The translations under genes were made by a program, and so were the position numbers. The notes beneath the pieces were generated by a model. The model saw nothing but the letters and a program-made list of their open reading frames with translations. It was not told the DNA's origin and searched no databases. From Serinus canaria (lineage: Eukaryota > Chordata > Aves > Passeriformes > Fringillidae), in assembly GCF_022539315.1 (NCBI RefSeq), contig NC_066323.1:6549719-6613718 (forward strand): a stretch of 64,000 nt of DNA, read 5' to 3'. Numbering within the stretch: position 1 is the first letter of the stretch; every line of letters begins with the position of its first letter. Below are positions 10,820-53,300 of the stretch, piece after piece.

Positions 10820-12835
10820 TTGCTTTCTTTCCCTGTAATCAATTTGTTAGAATTTGAATTAATTTCCAGTCACTGGAATGTGATATTAAATACAATTTTA
10901 AACAGCAACTGTACATTTCTAATGTTTTCATCTTTATATCAGCATAGCATGTATTGCACTTGGTGTTGTGAATTTCCTTGTCTAGGAGTTTCAGTAGGAG
11001 TAATCACATTACACTGTGATGGATCAGATTTTGGGGGGGAGGGACAGTGGGAGTAATTGCATGTTGTGATACCAGTTCTGGTGGTCATCCTGCTCTTTCA
11101 TGTCTAGTGTACAAGATCAACTCTCTTGAGTTTAAAAAGGCACAAAAACAAAGCAAATATATATGCTTAAATAACCCAATGCTGGTCTCAGTTCCACATC
11201 CAACTCATGTTACCCTGGGTGGCAGCAGGTCACTGCACTGGTGTTTAGCAGAAGCACTGGCCTGCCAAAGTGTAGTAAGTGTAAGTGTAATGCCAAAGAT
11301 AAGGGTTCTCCAAAAGTTCCCAGGCATGGACATCTCCAGATTCACATACCAGCCTTCATTTCCCACCTTATGTTTCTATTGTCCTGTTTTTCTCCTGGGA
11401 CACGTTCTGACTTCACTGTTCACTTTGTTCTGTCTCATCTGTGGGACTGTCCAACACATGCACAACATACTTTTCCACATACGTACTGCATGACTCCCAC
11501 ATGATGTTCCCTTTATTTACCTTCAGTTCCTGTCTTTTAATGCACTGAGGAGACACACATTGCTTGGGTTTGGATTGGATCGTGCTCTAAAGAGTAATTG
11601 CAAAAGGAATTTACGTGATCCTGCTGAGAATGTACAAAATTAATTTCTTACATAAAATCTTAATATAGCTCTCACTGAAATTATGGATGTCACCAACCTG
11701 ACTAGAGAAAACTTCTAGTAGTCTATATTATTGTAGTAATTCTGTATATTTATAATTATCTTTCCATCACTAGTAACTTGAGGAATGTTATTTTAACTCT
11801 GTAAATTTTAAACTTTTATATATGGGTTTAAAAGAACAGTAAGTTAACAAAATTTTTACTAATCACTCTCAAATTATTTCACACATCTGTTAATATTATA
11901 CAAAGCACTATCCTGCCATTGTAATCATTGGAAGTGAGTTTTTACAGTTCATTCTGTAGCTCTATATCTGAGTGGATACTTGTACAGATAAAAAAACAAG
12001 AGTGAGGTCACTTAGATCATGCTAGATACCACAGTGAAAATACTTATAATAATTACTGGTGGAGTTTACATTTCTTTCTTCATTGATTGTAAATTTGTAA
12101 TGTAAGATTGTCTAATGCAAGCTTTGTATAGAGCTAATTAATGTATCAAACATTTCTTGATCAGTGAGGTTTGGTGTTATCAGCTTCAAGGCATGCAAGG
12201 GTCTTTGGATTTGATTTTTAAAGCTAAGGATAAAACTTGGCTGAATGTTATCGATTAATTGAAGTTCTGATTTCATGCAAGGGTCTTTGGATTTGATTTT
12301 TAAAGCTAAGGATAAAACTTGGCTGAATGTTATCGATTAATTGAAGTTCTGATTTCCAGAGAAGTATTTCTGGAAAGTCTATGAACCACTGATTGTTTAT
12401 TTTGTTGTGAGAGGCAAGACCATTTCTGTCACTTTGAAATGCTGATATACTACTAGATCTTATGTTTTGTCATTGAAAGGGCAACCTGAGGATATCTTGC
12501 TGTATTTTATTACTCCCTTGTATAGAGAATGATGGCATCTGTGGTACAATTGCTGATTTCCTATTTTGAACACATTCTTCCCTGGCTGGCTTAAAATGGT
12601 AGCAATAATATAGTTAACAAAACACTAAGATTAATTATTTTCTATATGGAAAGTTAATTTTGCTCGTATATCTGAAAGGGGGAATGCTAGTTCTCTGAAA
12701 ACTCTGCTCCTGCTGATGGCACAGAGGTGGAATGGCACAGCTGAGCTCTGGACAGAAAGCTGCTCTGGGAGACAGAGACAAGAAGTGGAAAAAAGTCATT
12801 TAAAAATCCCCAAAAATAAATAAGGGGGCTTACAA
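10820..12835 (+). other. ZNF639: Probable ZNF639 3' UTR
   Basis: AT-rich sequence follows the stop codon without a recognisable coding exon. No AATAAA with a convincing GU-rich downstream element appears before 12815. If that site is used, the 3' UTR is about 2 kb and contains the 82-bp tandem duplication. Transcript evidence would be needed to fix the true end. Confidence 0.5.
12192..12355. repeat. Perfect 82-bp tandem duplication
   Basis: Bases 12192-12273 and 12274-12355 are identical over the full 82 bp, beginning catgcaagggtctttgg and ending gaagttctgattt. No other copy was noticed in the window. The perfect identity means either a very recent duplication or an assembly error. Confidence 0.95.
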
Positions 12836-12855
12836 AGTGTGTATATTTGTGTAGA
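12815..12855 (+). terminator. ZNF639: Candidate ZNF639 polyadenylation site
   Basis: AATAAA at 12815-12820 is followed about 15-35 nt later by the GU-rich stretch gtgtgtatatttgtgtag. This is the usual arrangement of a vertebrate cleavage site, predicted near 12835. It has not been shown to be used. Confidence 0.5.
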
Positions 12856-13949
12856 CCAGCACTGTGTCCCCAGCAGGAAAGGTGGTGTCCTGTGCCAGCA
12901 CAGAGCCCTGTGACACAGCAAACTTGCTTGTTGACATGAATAACTTCATGGCTGTCTTTGAGTTGGGTTATTTCTGATCTCTAAAATGGGAATCAAAACA
13001 ATCCTCCACAGGAATGCTGTGAAGCCAGATAATTCCAAACTAAAATCCAGCATCTAAACAGGAAATGTATCCAGGGTCATTTTAGGTTGGATTTTGTAAA
13101 TGAGGGACTAATGTTAGTATTTTCTTTTTAATCTCTATCAGAGAGTAAATGGAAGTGTACGGGAGTAGTATGTCTCATTTTAAAAGGGAACACAAGTACA
13201 CTGCTGGCTTCCACATGATCTGCATGTTAAAGCAAGAAAGTTACTAAGTAGTAGGAATAATAGGTAATGAATAAAAAATAGGTAGTGAAAAAACAGGCAG
13301 TGAGACTGCGTGGAATGTGGAAGGCTGAAGGGCATAGCTGAGCATGCCAAGGACAGGGATGACATTTGGGTTATTTGGGTGAAGTGGAAGGTGAGTGCTC
13401 TGGTACCGGCACAGATCTGTCACCCTGGGCCCGAGCAGCTCATCTCAGTCCGGAGAGGCACAAATACACTCTAGGGACCAGGCTGTGCCAGTATTTATTA
13501 TTTTTCTCCAAGGCAGTAAGTACAAATTTTGGTTGTTCACTGGTACCTGTGAGGTTCAGCTGTTTCAGGAACAGCAATACAAGCAGAAGCTATGCAAAAT
13601 CATGAAATTGGTTTTGGTAGTGTTTTATATTTGTGAGAGACCTGTATTTGATTCTTCGCTTTTCAGACTTTTGAACCCTTAGTTTCGAGGGGTATTTTCC
13701 AGCCTTAACAAATTTCTGTGTGTCAGATTCCTGGACCATATTTCTTATTGAGCAAAAGACCTTTTTTATGTGAAAGACTGTTGACTTCAAAGTTTACATC
13801 CCACAAAATATTGCAAGATCTGAAAATACAGTGGATCAGTAATGCCCAAATAACGTGTCCTCTAGAATGCTGTTGTCGCCGATTTTCATTTTGGTTCTCG
13901 TTTCCTAATGCTCCCGTACTAAATGCTTGAGGTACCGATGTAACTTTAA
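12856..13949. other. ZNF639-MFN1 intergenic DNA
   Basis: No exon, RNA gene or complete repeat is recognised. Several open frames of 60-95 codons overlap each other on both strands without any family signature. Confidence 0.5.
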
Positions 13950-14090
13950 CTCCTGGCAGCCCGCGGCGCTGTCACCGTGCGGGCTGTGTCCAAGCCGCGG
14001 AGCTGTGGGTGAGCCCTGCGGATGAGGCCGCTGCCGCCTGGGCTCTGCCCCCGGCCCCTGCCCGGCTCCATTTCGCGAACTGCCCGCGCT

Positions 14091-14134
14091 CAAGATGGCG
14101 GCGGCCGCCCTCAGCCCGCACTGAACATGGCGGG
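14091..14134 (+). promoter_or_regulatory. Pair of YY1-type motifs
   Basis: CAAGATGGCGGC matches the AANATGGCGGC YY1 consensus. The second motif, AACATGGCGGGG, differs only at the end. They lie 32 bp apart on the MFN1 strand within the CpG island. Confidence 0.6.
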
Positions 14135-14229
14135 GCCGGCGCGGGCGCGGAGCGGGGTCATAGGAGGAGGAAAGGGAAGTGACGCCCCCCGTCCCGGCGG
14201 CGGCGGTGACGGGCACGGCCGGGGCCAGC

Positions 14230-14470
14230 GGGGCTCCGTGAGGGACAGGGGTCGGGACCGGGAGCTCAGTGAGTGACTGGGGCTATGCCAGGGCTTCGTG
14301 AGAGACCGGAGCGAGCGGGGCTTTCGACAGGGACCGGGGCTGAGCCGGGGCTCCGTGAAGGACCGGGGCCGAGCCAGAGCTCCGTGAGGGACTGGGGCCG
14401 AGCCGGGGCTCCATACGGGACCGGGGCCGAGCCGGGGTTCCGAGAGGGAGCACGGCTGAGTAAGGGACCA
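14230..14470. repeat. GC-rich 29-30 bp minisatellite
   Basis: The phrase GGGGCTCCGTGAGGGACCGG recurs with variation. Phases begin at about 14233, 14293, 14320, 14350, 14379, 14408 and 14437, giving spacings of 60 (two units), 27, 30, 29, 29 and 29 bp. The copies are diverged from each other, so the array is not brand new. It lies inside the MFN1 CpG island. The long open frames across it are a by-product of the repetition. Confidence 0.85.
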
Positions 14471-14885
14471 TGAGGGACTGGGGTCGCTGCTGTCCCTCGG
14501 TTTGACCCCACCGAGCCGGGGCTCCGGGAGGGAGCGGGGCCCGTCCTCGCTGGCCGGCGGGACAGCGCTGAGCCGCGGCCGGTGGGGAGGCGGGAGCCGT
14601 GTTTGGCGAGGGAAAAGCCCCGTGTTTCCGGGACAGATAGCCCCGGATCAGTTCGAACCTGTCCCCGGGTTTCGCCAGCTGCTCTTGGCGCTTGTGGTGA
14701 GGAGAAGAGAGTAAACAGCTCAAACTGAACTTACTGACCTTTGGAGTTTAGAGCTTTGATTTGGCGCCTCAGGCGTTTTTGTTTTGTTTTGTTTCTTAAT
14801 GGCTGTGTGAGCAGTGTATGAGTTTTAACGAGCTGGTTGTACTGAGTGTTTGGTCACTTGATGCATCTTTCCTTGCAGCTGCAGC

Positions 14886-34829
<19,944 letters not shown>

Positions 34830-35095
34830 AACATCATTGTGAACCTTCCCGGTGCTCCTTTGTAGGGAAAAGTAGAAATTTTACAGGTGACTTCTATTCT
34901 ATGAAAATGATTTATATTTTTAATGTTACTCTGGTGACAGTTGTTGTAAAACTTGGACTCTGATGGTGAACCAAACGGTAGAGCTGTGGTACTCTTGAGT
35001 GTTATGTTCATTTTGCAGATTTTGGGTTAAAAATTACCTTTAAACACTAAATTTTTTGGGCACTTGACAATAAAACCCCAAGTCCTCACTGGTTT
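34830..35095 (+). terminator. MFN1: MFN1 3' UTR and polyadenylation signal
   Basis: AATAAA at 35069-35074 is followed by the U/G-rich ctggttttcatgagtatgt, giving a short 3' UTR of about 260 nt. Another AATAAA overlaps the stop codon at 34825-34830 and is too early to be the main site. Confidence 0.65.
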
Positions 35096-36190
35096 TCATG
35101 AGTATGTAGCAGTGGCAAGTCTCACTTCCTGGCATCCAGGACCTCAGACAGGGAAAGAGCTTAGCTCCTGCTTTCAGCTGCTTAGGAATTGTCCAGGGAT
35201 GGAGGGTGCTCATTTTCCATGTGGGTGTGATTTTGTTTAGTGAAGGGAAATACAAATTCGGGCATGGGAAAGGACTCCTGAGATGTTTGGAAAGCAGGTG
35301 CCAGTGTGTTGGGCAGCAGAGTGTGAACTGCAATAAGGAAATGCAGTGGGCTCAAGGCTCCTCTGGCTACATCCTTGAGCCAAGAGGGCACTGATGACAT
35401 AAAAGTGAAGAACGTGTTTCTTGCATTTGGTAGAGCAGTGATGCGATCCTTTGCCTGTGAGCATGTGGCTAGAACCATGGTCAGGTGCTGAGTTCAGGTG
35501 TGTCACAGCCGGGCACAGCAGGGTGTGCTGAGATGGTCTGGGCATGGCTGGTGCAGATGGAGAAGGGGCTCAGGGTGCCAGGAGGGACCTGGAGCTCCTG
35601 TTGCTGCATTCAGGGAGCAGGACATGGTAAACCCCATCTCTCCCTTCCCAGTCCCTCTGCTGTAGAACAGGTCTCCTCTAGGTCAGACTCCAGGCAGCTG
35701 TGATGGAGTCCTTGACCTTTGCTCACCTCCAGCAAAGCCTCTTTAAAAGCCTTCTGCTGTTGCTGTCTGCAGTCATTCAACATCTACTTTTTTCTAACTA
35801 GACTTTTTAAAATTACTTTAAAAGAAAGGCCTTTTCAGAGTATTTATATATTTTTATGGCAGTGTTACTATTGACTAAGTTAAAGATTGAGCTCTAAGGT
35901 ATAGGAGTTTGCTATTTTCAAGTAACTAAGGGCTGTCTCATCAGGAAATAGATGAAAGATGTAATGCTAGAGGCATTAAGGGAAGACAGCAGTTCCACCA
36001 GTGTGTTCAGCTGTTTGTTCTGACTGTGCATGGGGAGTCCTGGGGGTTTGAGGGAAAGTGTCAAACCCACCCCTGAGAAGCAGCCCAACCTTGGTGTGGT
36101 GAGGGCAGAGCTGTGTATCAGTGCTCTGTTTGTGGAGCATTTGTATTGACATTGTATCAAGATAAAACTTTCAATGCATGTGTTCTACAG
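35096..36190. other. Gap between convergent MFN1 and GNB4
   Basis: No exon or repeat is recognised in this 1.1-kb tail-to-tail gap. Overlapping short frames on both strands have no family features. Longer alternative 3' ends of either gene could reach into it. Confidence 0.45.
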
Positions 36191-39100
36191 TTATTTATTA
36201 AAAAAAGTCCTACCCCTGTGCTCTAGTAAGTTCTTTGGCAGCTCTGTCCCAGGTGCAGGCCTGCACATCACTCCCACGGGTAATGCAGATCCAGGACAGG
36301 TGCCAGCTGCTGCTGTGTGGCTGCTCCATCCCCATCCCAGGGACACTTTCAGGCCAGGGGCTGCTCTAATACAACACTGACAGCTGAGCCAGGTTGGTTA
36401 AAAGCACTTGTTTATTGGTTACAATATCAACTCATGGCAACATCTTTCACTGAGCCACTGTACAAATACAAAGAAAAAGATCCATCGTGGAAAAAAAAAA
36501 GCTATAAACAAAGTTCATAGCAAGTGATTTTCTTGTCACAGGGAAGTCTTTTTACAACAGCACTGTTAAAGAACAAATGGCACAAGTCCCTGGTTTTTTA
36601 ATAGCTTAAATAAAAGCTTTAAGACTGTTTCTGAATACATACATAATCCAAAGGCAGTGCAGAATCACTTCATAATTGGTAACATTACCAAAGTTTTCCA
36701 AAGTAGTCAGCAACAAGTAAAAACAAAACAAAAAAAGCTTATGAGAGATGCTGGGAACTAAAGGCAAAGTAAAATTAAGCATGTTTAGAAGCACTTTGCT
36801 TTGGACTCCTTTGGATGTAATATGTACTACAAGTGTTCAGATGCTTTTATTTAAAAAAAAAAAAAAAAGAAAAACACAAAGAGAGCACCATTGTGTAAGT
36901 AAAACAAAGGCTTGAAATACCTAAGACTATTCCACCGAAGTCCATATTAGTTAAAACCTAAACATACTGTGTGGTATAAGAATGTCAGGCACATGTAATC
37001 TGTTATCAGTTATATCAATTAGTAACACTGTTCACACATTTACCATAACAACACTGCATTAACATTCTGCATGTATTTTACATAACCAGCAATTGGATAA
37101 AAGGCTCTGGTGCCTCTGAAGTGTAGGAGTGTGACCAGCATGCATGCCAGAGTACTGGATACACAGTGCACCATCAACCCATGCTAAGTACTTGGACAGG
37201 AAATGCTATCTCAAAACCAGCCATTCTGCTACACAACCATTGATACCAACTAGTCCGATTAGCCAAAACTCTCACCAACATCTTAAAGCACAGCACTAAA
37301 CCTAGTGGAGGTGACAGTGTCCCCAGAGAGGACAGACTACAACTCTGGGAATGTTTTCACAATGTTTTCATTCCATCTTAAAATAATTAATGTGAACTTC
37401 ATCAAGGGATGAGCGGTTACACAACTGAAGGAAGGAGTCAACTACTTCCACCCCATGCATTACAGCAAGGACACACTGAGACCTGCTGCTGCTCCAGCTC
37501 AGCCTTGCCAAGGCAAGGTCAGGCCTGTCCTGGGGCAGGAAAAGCCTCTTTAATGAACATTCCCTTTGGAGTGGCACAAATCCTGCCAATCCACGGAGCT
37601 GTTGGCTCTGCCAGCACTGCCATAGATCTGCAGTTCAGCACAGCAGAGGAGAGCAGTGTGTAGAAGGAAAAGGGCTGCAGGCAGATGGAACCAGGCCACA
37701 CTACTGAAGTGCACGAGCAAACATCAGCACGAAGCCACAGAAGCTTTCTGTGGTTTCCAGAATCTCTAACTGCTTTCTCCACCAATAAACAGCCATCCAA
37801 GGCTACATGGGAACAAGCCCAGGCCGGGCACTTGCCTGAAGGGAGAACTCTCTATTGGAAAGTTAGACCACACTAGAAAATGCTGACAAACCCTACCAGA
37901 ATAAAATAAACCTTGTTACATCAAGCACATGGTTCTGCTTCCCAAGCCGTAACAGATTGCCTTTGTAAGAGAGGCTGGGCAAGAGTTACTCTGCCACTGT
38001 TTGGCACAATGCTCTTGGTTACTCCAGTTCTGTAATGAACTTATTTGTAATTATTTATAATTCAGCTAAGGATGTACACTGGCTACAAACTTTTAAAGCC
38101 AGTGAAGATGTGCCCACTCATGCTGCAAGACCTGCTGCGATAAAGTTTGCTGTCATGGTGCACAGTCACACAAGCTGCACACCTGGGCCCACGTCAACTG
38201 CAGGCACACACCAGTGTCTTTGAAATTCAAAGCTGGGGTAAAACCTATCAAGGGTCATTTTATTACCTTCCGTCTTCTAGGAGGAGTTTGAGCTTTTACT
38301 GTAAAAGCCACCTCCCCTTGGGCTGGGGCATCGACCTCCAGAGGTCCCTGCCAGCCATTTAAAGAAGGCAATGCCACAGCCTGAGTCGTTCTGTGGCATC
38401 ACACAGTACCTGTGGTACTGGAATCTGCAGGCTTGAAAAACAACCCACAGCCAGGGCAGTAACGAACAGCAAACATCACCTGGGCAGGATCTATCACAGG
38501 CTTCCTTCAGGCTCCAAAGCCGCACCAGACGCCGATTCCCCCGCTGTGCTCAGGCTTCTCCCAGGACTCGTGTGCTGACAGCGGAGCCCCTCAGACCTGG
38601 GCTGAGCGAGGAGCAGAGGCAGGCAGAGCTCTGTGATGCCGTTGGACACCTCAGCAAGTAGTTGGCATTCCTTAGGATTTATTACAAAAGCATCTGAATC
38701 CAAGAGGCAACAGCCATCCAACAATGACAGTGAAGTTACTTGCAGTAATACCTGTACAAGAGCCATTACCACTGTTACAGGCTACCTGAACTGGTAAGAA
38801 AAGTTATATACAGCTGTAAAATTGGTTTTGGAGTTTCACAAGTAGAAACCAGTTTTAATACCAGAATGTAAAAATGGCACCTGTCTAGGCAAAGGTGTTG
38901 ACTAGGAAATTGGTTCAAAACACACTTCTATGGAAAAGAATTTTTTTAGAAAAAGAATATTTTCTTAAAATTCCTTAGTAACAAATTTCCAGAATGATTC
39001 ACTCAAGGCAGCTGTGAGTTAAAAAAAATAATCAAGTGCACCACTAAAAAATAAACTGAGTCTGCAAGATCCCAAAGAACTGCTCACTTAAGAGAGTTAC

Positions 39101-41050
39101 AAGAATTCCTTAATAGTTCTATAAATGCAGACAGATCACAAAGCAAAACATTGAGGAATTCCTGTGAGACACAATACAGTGGGATTTTGGTCCTACACCA
39201 CAGGCTGCTGTTAGGAAATGTTCCTTCTCCAGTATAAGAAGCGCCTTTTTCTTATTTTAAAAGTGAATTTACCGTGATTAACTGGTACATTTATTGGCAC
39301 CTTCACCATTATAGACATGGCGAGTTTACAGGCACAGTCTGGAAGTACTGAAGTTTAGGATTAAAAAATGTCAGAATTACAGGATTCTGGGTCCTTCTCT
39401 TTCCTACCTGGCCCAGAGACACCCAGACTCCCCATCAGTTCCAATTAATGACAGCTAACATCATCTTCCAACCTGGTGATTTAAAATTCACCTTATCTTT
39501 AAAATAAGTCACTTAAGAGAAGCCAACAGACTTAATCCCCCATTCAAAAGTAGCCACAGTTGTTCAGATTCCCAAAGGAACATCCACTGGGAGTACAGAC
39601 ATGCTGCCAGGCACCAAAAAGTTAAGCATCCTCCCTGGGCAGTTTCTAATGGGCATCAGTCACAAGATTTTCCTGTCTCTGCACTGAACTGTACTTGGTG
39701 GGATTTCTAAGCAACTGACAGCAAAATCAGAATCGAATTGGGAAAGGAGCAGAAATGGCCAATTACAGTATTGGAGCTGCAGAATATCTGGCATCACGAA
39801 ACCCCCATGGCACAGCCCTCAGTGAGCACACAGAACAAGCACATATCCTCAGGGTTATGCCGGGAGTTTTCAGGGGTCACACAGGTGCAGTTAAGTTACA
39901 CAGTTCCTTTGGTAATTCACACTGCACAGAACAACAAGCATTTTGGCTGTGGTGTGCTTTGGCAACCCCTGAATCTGGAGGGGAATTACAAGCAATTAAC
40001 TGCACAGTTAAATCCTCTTCAGGAATTTAAGCAAAGTCCTCCTGAATTTCTCAGTTGGTGTGGAATGAGCAATCTCTGCACACACTGCTCTGGGCTCTGA
40101 GCAGCAGCCAAGTCACTGTGAGTGCAGATCAGCTGGAGCTTGTGAGGAGCCAAACCCACATGTTTGGCCAGAGCTGAGCTGGCCACAGCACTCGGCCACT
40201 TGGCTTCTGTACCCACAGACTGCATGGAATAACTGATGCAAAAACCTGCAGGGAGGAAGCTAAAACATCTGGATTTACTTTATTTGCCAATTATTTCTGC
40301 TGTTGGTGCAAGTCTACCTGGCATTAACTCCTTGGTGTTTGGAGGTCATGACTGCCAATGGATGAACCAGGCTTGAAGGAAGAACCCCCCTGATCAAAAA
40401 CAGGCAAGCAGGTCAAGAAGTGAGTGAATAAGGCGGTAGGTATTAACTGGGAGTCTCCAGGGCCTTTAAAAAAAATTCAAATGCCTTCCATTATAAAAAA
40501 CACATACATACCATTGGTTTCACTTTATCTACAGTAAATTCACAAAAACATTTAAAACAGCAATCTAGTTTCACCCACTACAAAACTCAGAAGTGACATC
40601 TCAGGTTAAAAGCAAAGCTATAAATGTAGTTCCATAAAAAATGCAAACATATTTCTTTACATACAGACAAATGTTACATGATTGGCTGCTATAATGTGTA
40701 TATTCTGTTATGTACAAAAAAAAGTACAGGATTAGCAGACTGAGCACAAGCAAAAACCCTTCAAGGACAATCTAACCAAACCACCAAAAACAAAAAGACT
40801 GGCTCTTAGTTTGTCGGTCACCATGATTATGTGTGCTGGCCCCTTTTAAAAAGTCAGTGATTTCTTCCCCCCTCCCCTATTTCTTCACTTGATTTTTTTT
40901 CCTAGTTTACAGAAAGCCTTTTTGTGTAATAATCAGTGAATAGAAAAACTTCACCTGCAAATACAAGGTAGAAATGTTATTTCACAGCTATAGGCTGCAG
41001 CATTGATCTCTCCAGATCTCAAATGGAGAATGTACATGTTTGGCTCCCAG
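36191..41050 (-). other. GNB4: Probable long GNB4 3' UTR
   Basis: Minus-strand AATAAA signals lie at 36194-36199, 36411-36416 and 36846-36851, among others nearer the stop. The one at 36411 is followed on that strand by gtcagtgttgtatt, a suitable GU-rich element. No other gene is seen between here and the GNB4 stop. Human GNB4 also has a multi-kilobase 3' UTR (from memory). The end point is inference. An A16 run lies at 36853-36868. Confidence 0.5.
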
Positions 41051-50382
<9,332 letters not shown>

Positions 50383-53300
50383 CTTCTTCAGCCTCTATTT
50401 CTCACACTCCACTGGTGAAGAAAACCTGCCAAGAAGAGGGAAGAAAAAGATACTGAAAGTTATTTTTCTCCTCTTTAAAAAACATAACAAAAAACCGAAG
50501 AATCTGTGTATATATTTATTTTTATTCTACTTTTAGAAAGGCTTCCAAATAGACATTCCCTTTAGTACACTGTGTTAATGAATTTGGCAAGACCTAAGTG
50601 ATTTCAATTCCTGAATTACCACGAGAAGCAGAATTAAGTGAAGTCTATTTTAAATACAAAAGCAACTGTCAACAGAACCACCCACTGTACTTTATAAACC
50701 TGTTTTGTAGCAGCTCCCTGCTCCCCCGCCCAGAAATCTCTGTCAGTCTGTGCCCCAGGATGGGGCTGCAGGTGCCCCCTGTATTTACCCCTGGGCTCAG
50801 CAGGGCTGTGATACAGCCACCTTGCACAGCACATCCAGGGCAGGCTTGGTTTTAATTCAAGATGAAATTTTTGAATCCTAGACTACAGCAGAAATAACAG
50901 ATTCTCTCCACTTTTTTTCTTGTATTTTTTCAGGCAAAACACAATGATCTTTCAATTTCAAAAGCAGCCACAGAGTGAGAAGGGATAACAAAAACCAAAC
51001 CCTCCCTAGAGGCATCCTTGCACTGATACAGCCCTCTGCTCCCTAAAGCAGTTGTCATCTGAATGAGGACTCCAAGCCAACTTAATAAAAATATCAATTA
51101 AAAGTAAGAGCACACACTTTTAGGTTAGTAACTTTTCTTTCGAATCATATTTTTGCATTTGATTTTTTTCAGTGTGTTGAACAAAGTTTCCTCAGATCAA
51201 TTTTCAGGTTTTTATCCCTAGCACAGCAGTGCAGTCAAACACCACTAGAGACCTCTTAAGTCTATTCTATGTCTACACACATGGAGACTTCAAAATCCTT
51301 GCAATGAAAGCAACATCAGCAAGTAAATTGCTCACAGACAAGCCAGGCACTTATTTGTAATTTTTTCATGACAGAAAATGCACACCAGAAAGGTGATAAT
51401 AGTGGTCCCACGACATTATATAAAAAGCCAAAACACTTCTAGCTTGTAGGAGAAGACAGACAAGTCAGACTACTGCTCACAAAATGAAAATTGAGGAAGG
51501 AAGGAAAAGAAGCAGGAAGAAGAACCTATTCAAAACCTTAGTCTATGTTTCCTATTTAGTCCACTGAAAAATGGACAAAAACCCAGAGGAAAAAAGGTCA
51601 CAGTGTGTCTGGTAAGCTGCAGACCTCTGGGGAAACCCCTTTATTTGGTCTGGCTATTGGTTCTCTGCAGTTCAGTAGTGAGGTGCTCTAAAAGACTGAC
51701 TCTGGAAAGGTTTTTTCCATCTATAAAACACCACACTCACAAATTTAAAAGAGTGAGAAGTTTTGGTTCAAAGCAATTTGTAATAAAAAAATCATCCCTG
51801 GACTAACAGTTTATACAAGTGTTTGAGAACTACAAAGTTTATTGCTTCTCAAGAAGAAAAGTATCTTCACTAATTATCCATCTACTTCCTTTCAATCTCT
51901 GTGCTTCCCACAGGTATCACTTCAAGTCTATTTCAGAACCAGCTCACAAACACACATTAAGTTGGATCATCTCCAAATCAAAATACATCCTCATCAGTGA
52001 GGATGATGAAATACTCTAACTAGTATTTCCAGCTACGTGCAAGCAAACTGTGAGGTTCACACACTTCCCTTCCTTAAACCTGTGCTCTGTTCAACTACAA
52101 AGATGTTGTAATTCATAAGGGAATTCTTGAGGAGATTTCTCCATTTCCTACTGTGCTCCTTTTTCAGCAGCCCAGAGTATGTAACACTGGGGAATGCACA
52201 GCAGGCGTAACATACAAGCCATCAACACTCGTGTCAAATTTTAAAGATTAAGCATTAAAAACATGACTTTAGCACATGCATTAATCACACACCTTTATAG
52301 GCTATCAAATTTAATTACAATCTTAATGCCTTTAATGGGGATACCTCTATGAAACACAGCCCCACTTTGAGTTCTGACAGTGCCAAATTAACCTTTTCAG
52401 TATGATTTTCCCTTTTGATTCCAGAACCTACTCAAAGGTAACACAGACAAAACAATGGTCTCAAAGGTCTAAAGCCAGCCAGCCATGCTGCCTGCCAATG
52501 CTTACTAGTCTTGTGTGCTATTTTTAACAGGAGATGAAGATTCCTAGCAGGGAAGTTGATGTATCTCCAATTTTCTGAGAAGGGAAGTCAGCTTCTGCCC
52601 TGTGCTGTGCCACCATTTCAGTGCTTTGTAGACAGTCACTTCAAATTCTCACATGAATTACTGATCATAAAGAAAGTGACATTATTCACAACTGGAAGCA
52701 CGCATGGCCAGTCACAAGCACACAAAGTTAGGGTATTTTTCTATTCATAGGTAAAGCTGTGAGCAGACTTGAGAATGGGCTATAGCACTGCACTGGCATT
52801 CAAAGACAATTCTGCACATAAAATTAATATTAATTAATGTCACTCCTATCAGCACTGTTCACCACTAATGCCATTTCTGCACCAAGCTGCACCAGCAGCT
52901 GCACAGCTGTTAAACTTCACAGCTTCAAATTGTGCCACACTGCTCCAAGTTCCCACATGCACAAACTCCAGAAGCCTTCTCACTCACCCACACGTCTTTA
53001 GTTTAAAAATAATTCTGAAGCAAATAAAAGAATAATGATCCTTCATATTTTTGAAAGAAACTTTTAGCAGTGGAAGAGCCCTAGCAGCACCAGCATGCTC
53101 TAAATCTGCAAAGCCTCAAGCTTTACTGCTCAGTAGAAATGTGTCAGTGGTTCAAGGTCAAGCTATACCTCAGTGAGCAGAGAGCTGCCTTCAAACCAGC
53201 ACACACTTCACAAAACCCAGGCTCACTTTAGAACTGGTTCACTCTAGCTTTAAGCATTAAAGTTCCTTTCCAGTAGACAGCATTTGAACAACCAACTCTG

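Larger units (their letters stand above)
13950..14710 (+). promoter_or_regulatory. MFN1: MFN1 CpG-island promoter and 5' UTR exon
   Basis: The region is strongly CpG-rich. CAAGATGGCGGC at 14091-14102 is a textbook YY1 site in the orientation usually found just downstream of a start site. A second, weaker AACATGGCGGGG lies at 14123-14134. A plausible first-exon donor is GCTCA|gtgagt at 14268/14269; another is CTTGTG|gtgagg at 14696/14697. The start of transcription is probably near 14080, by inference from the YY1 site. The second exon begins at 14879. Confidence 0.7.

Noticed and set aside
14266..14723. Proline/serine-rich repeat proteins on the minus strand
   Set aside because: They are translations of the 29-30 bp minisatellite and change register with unit length.
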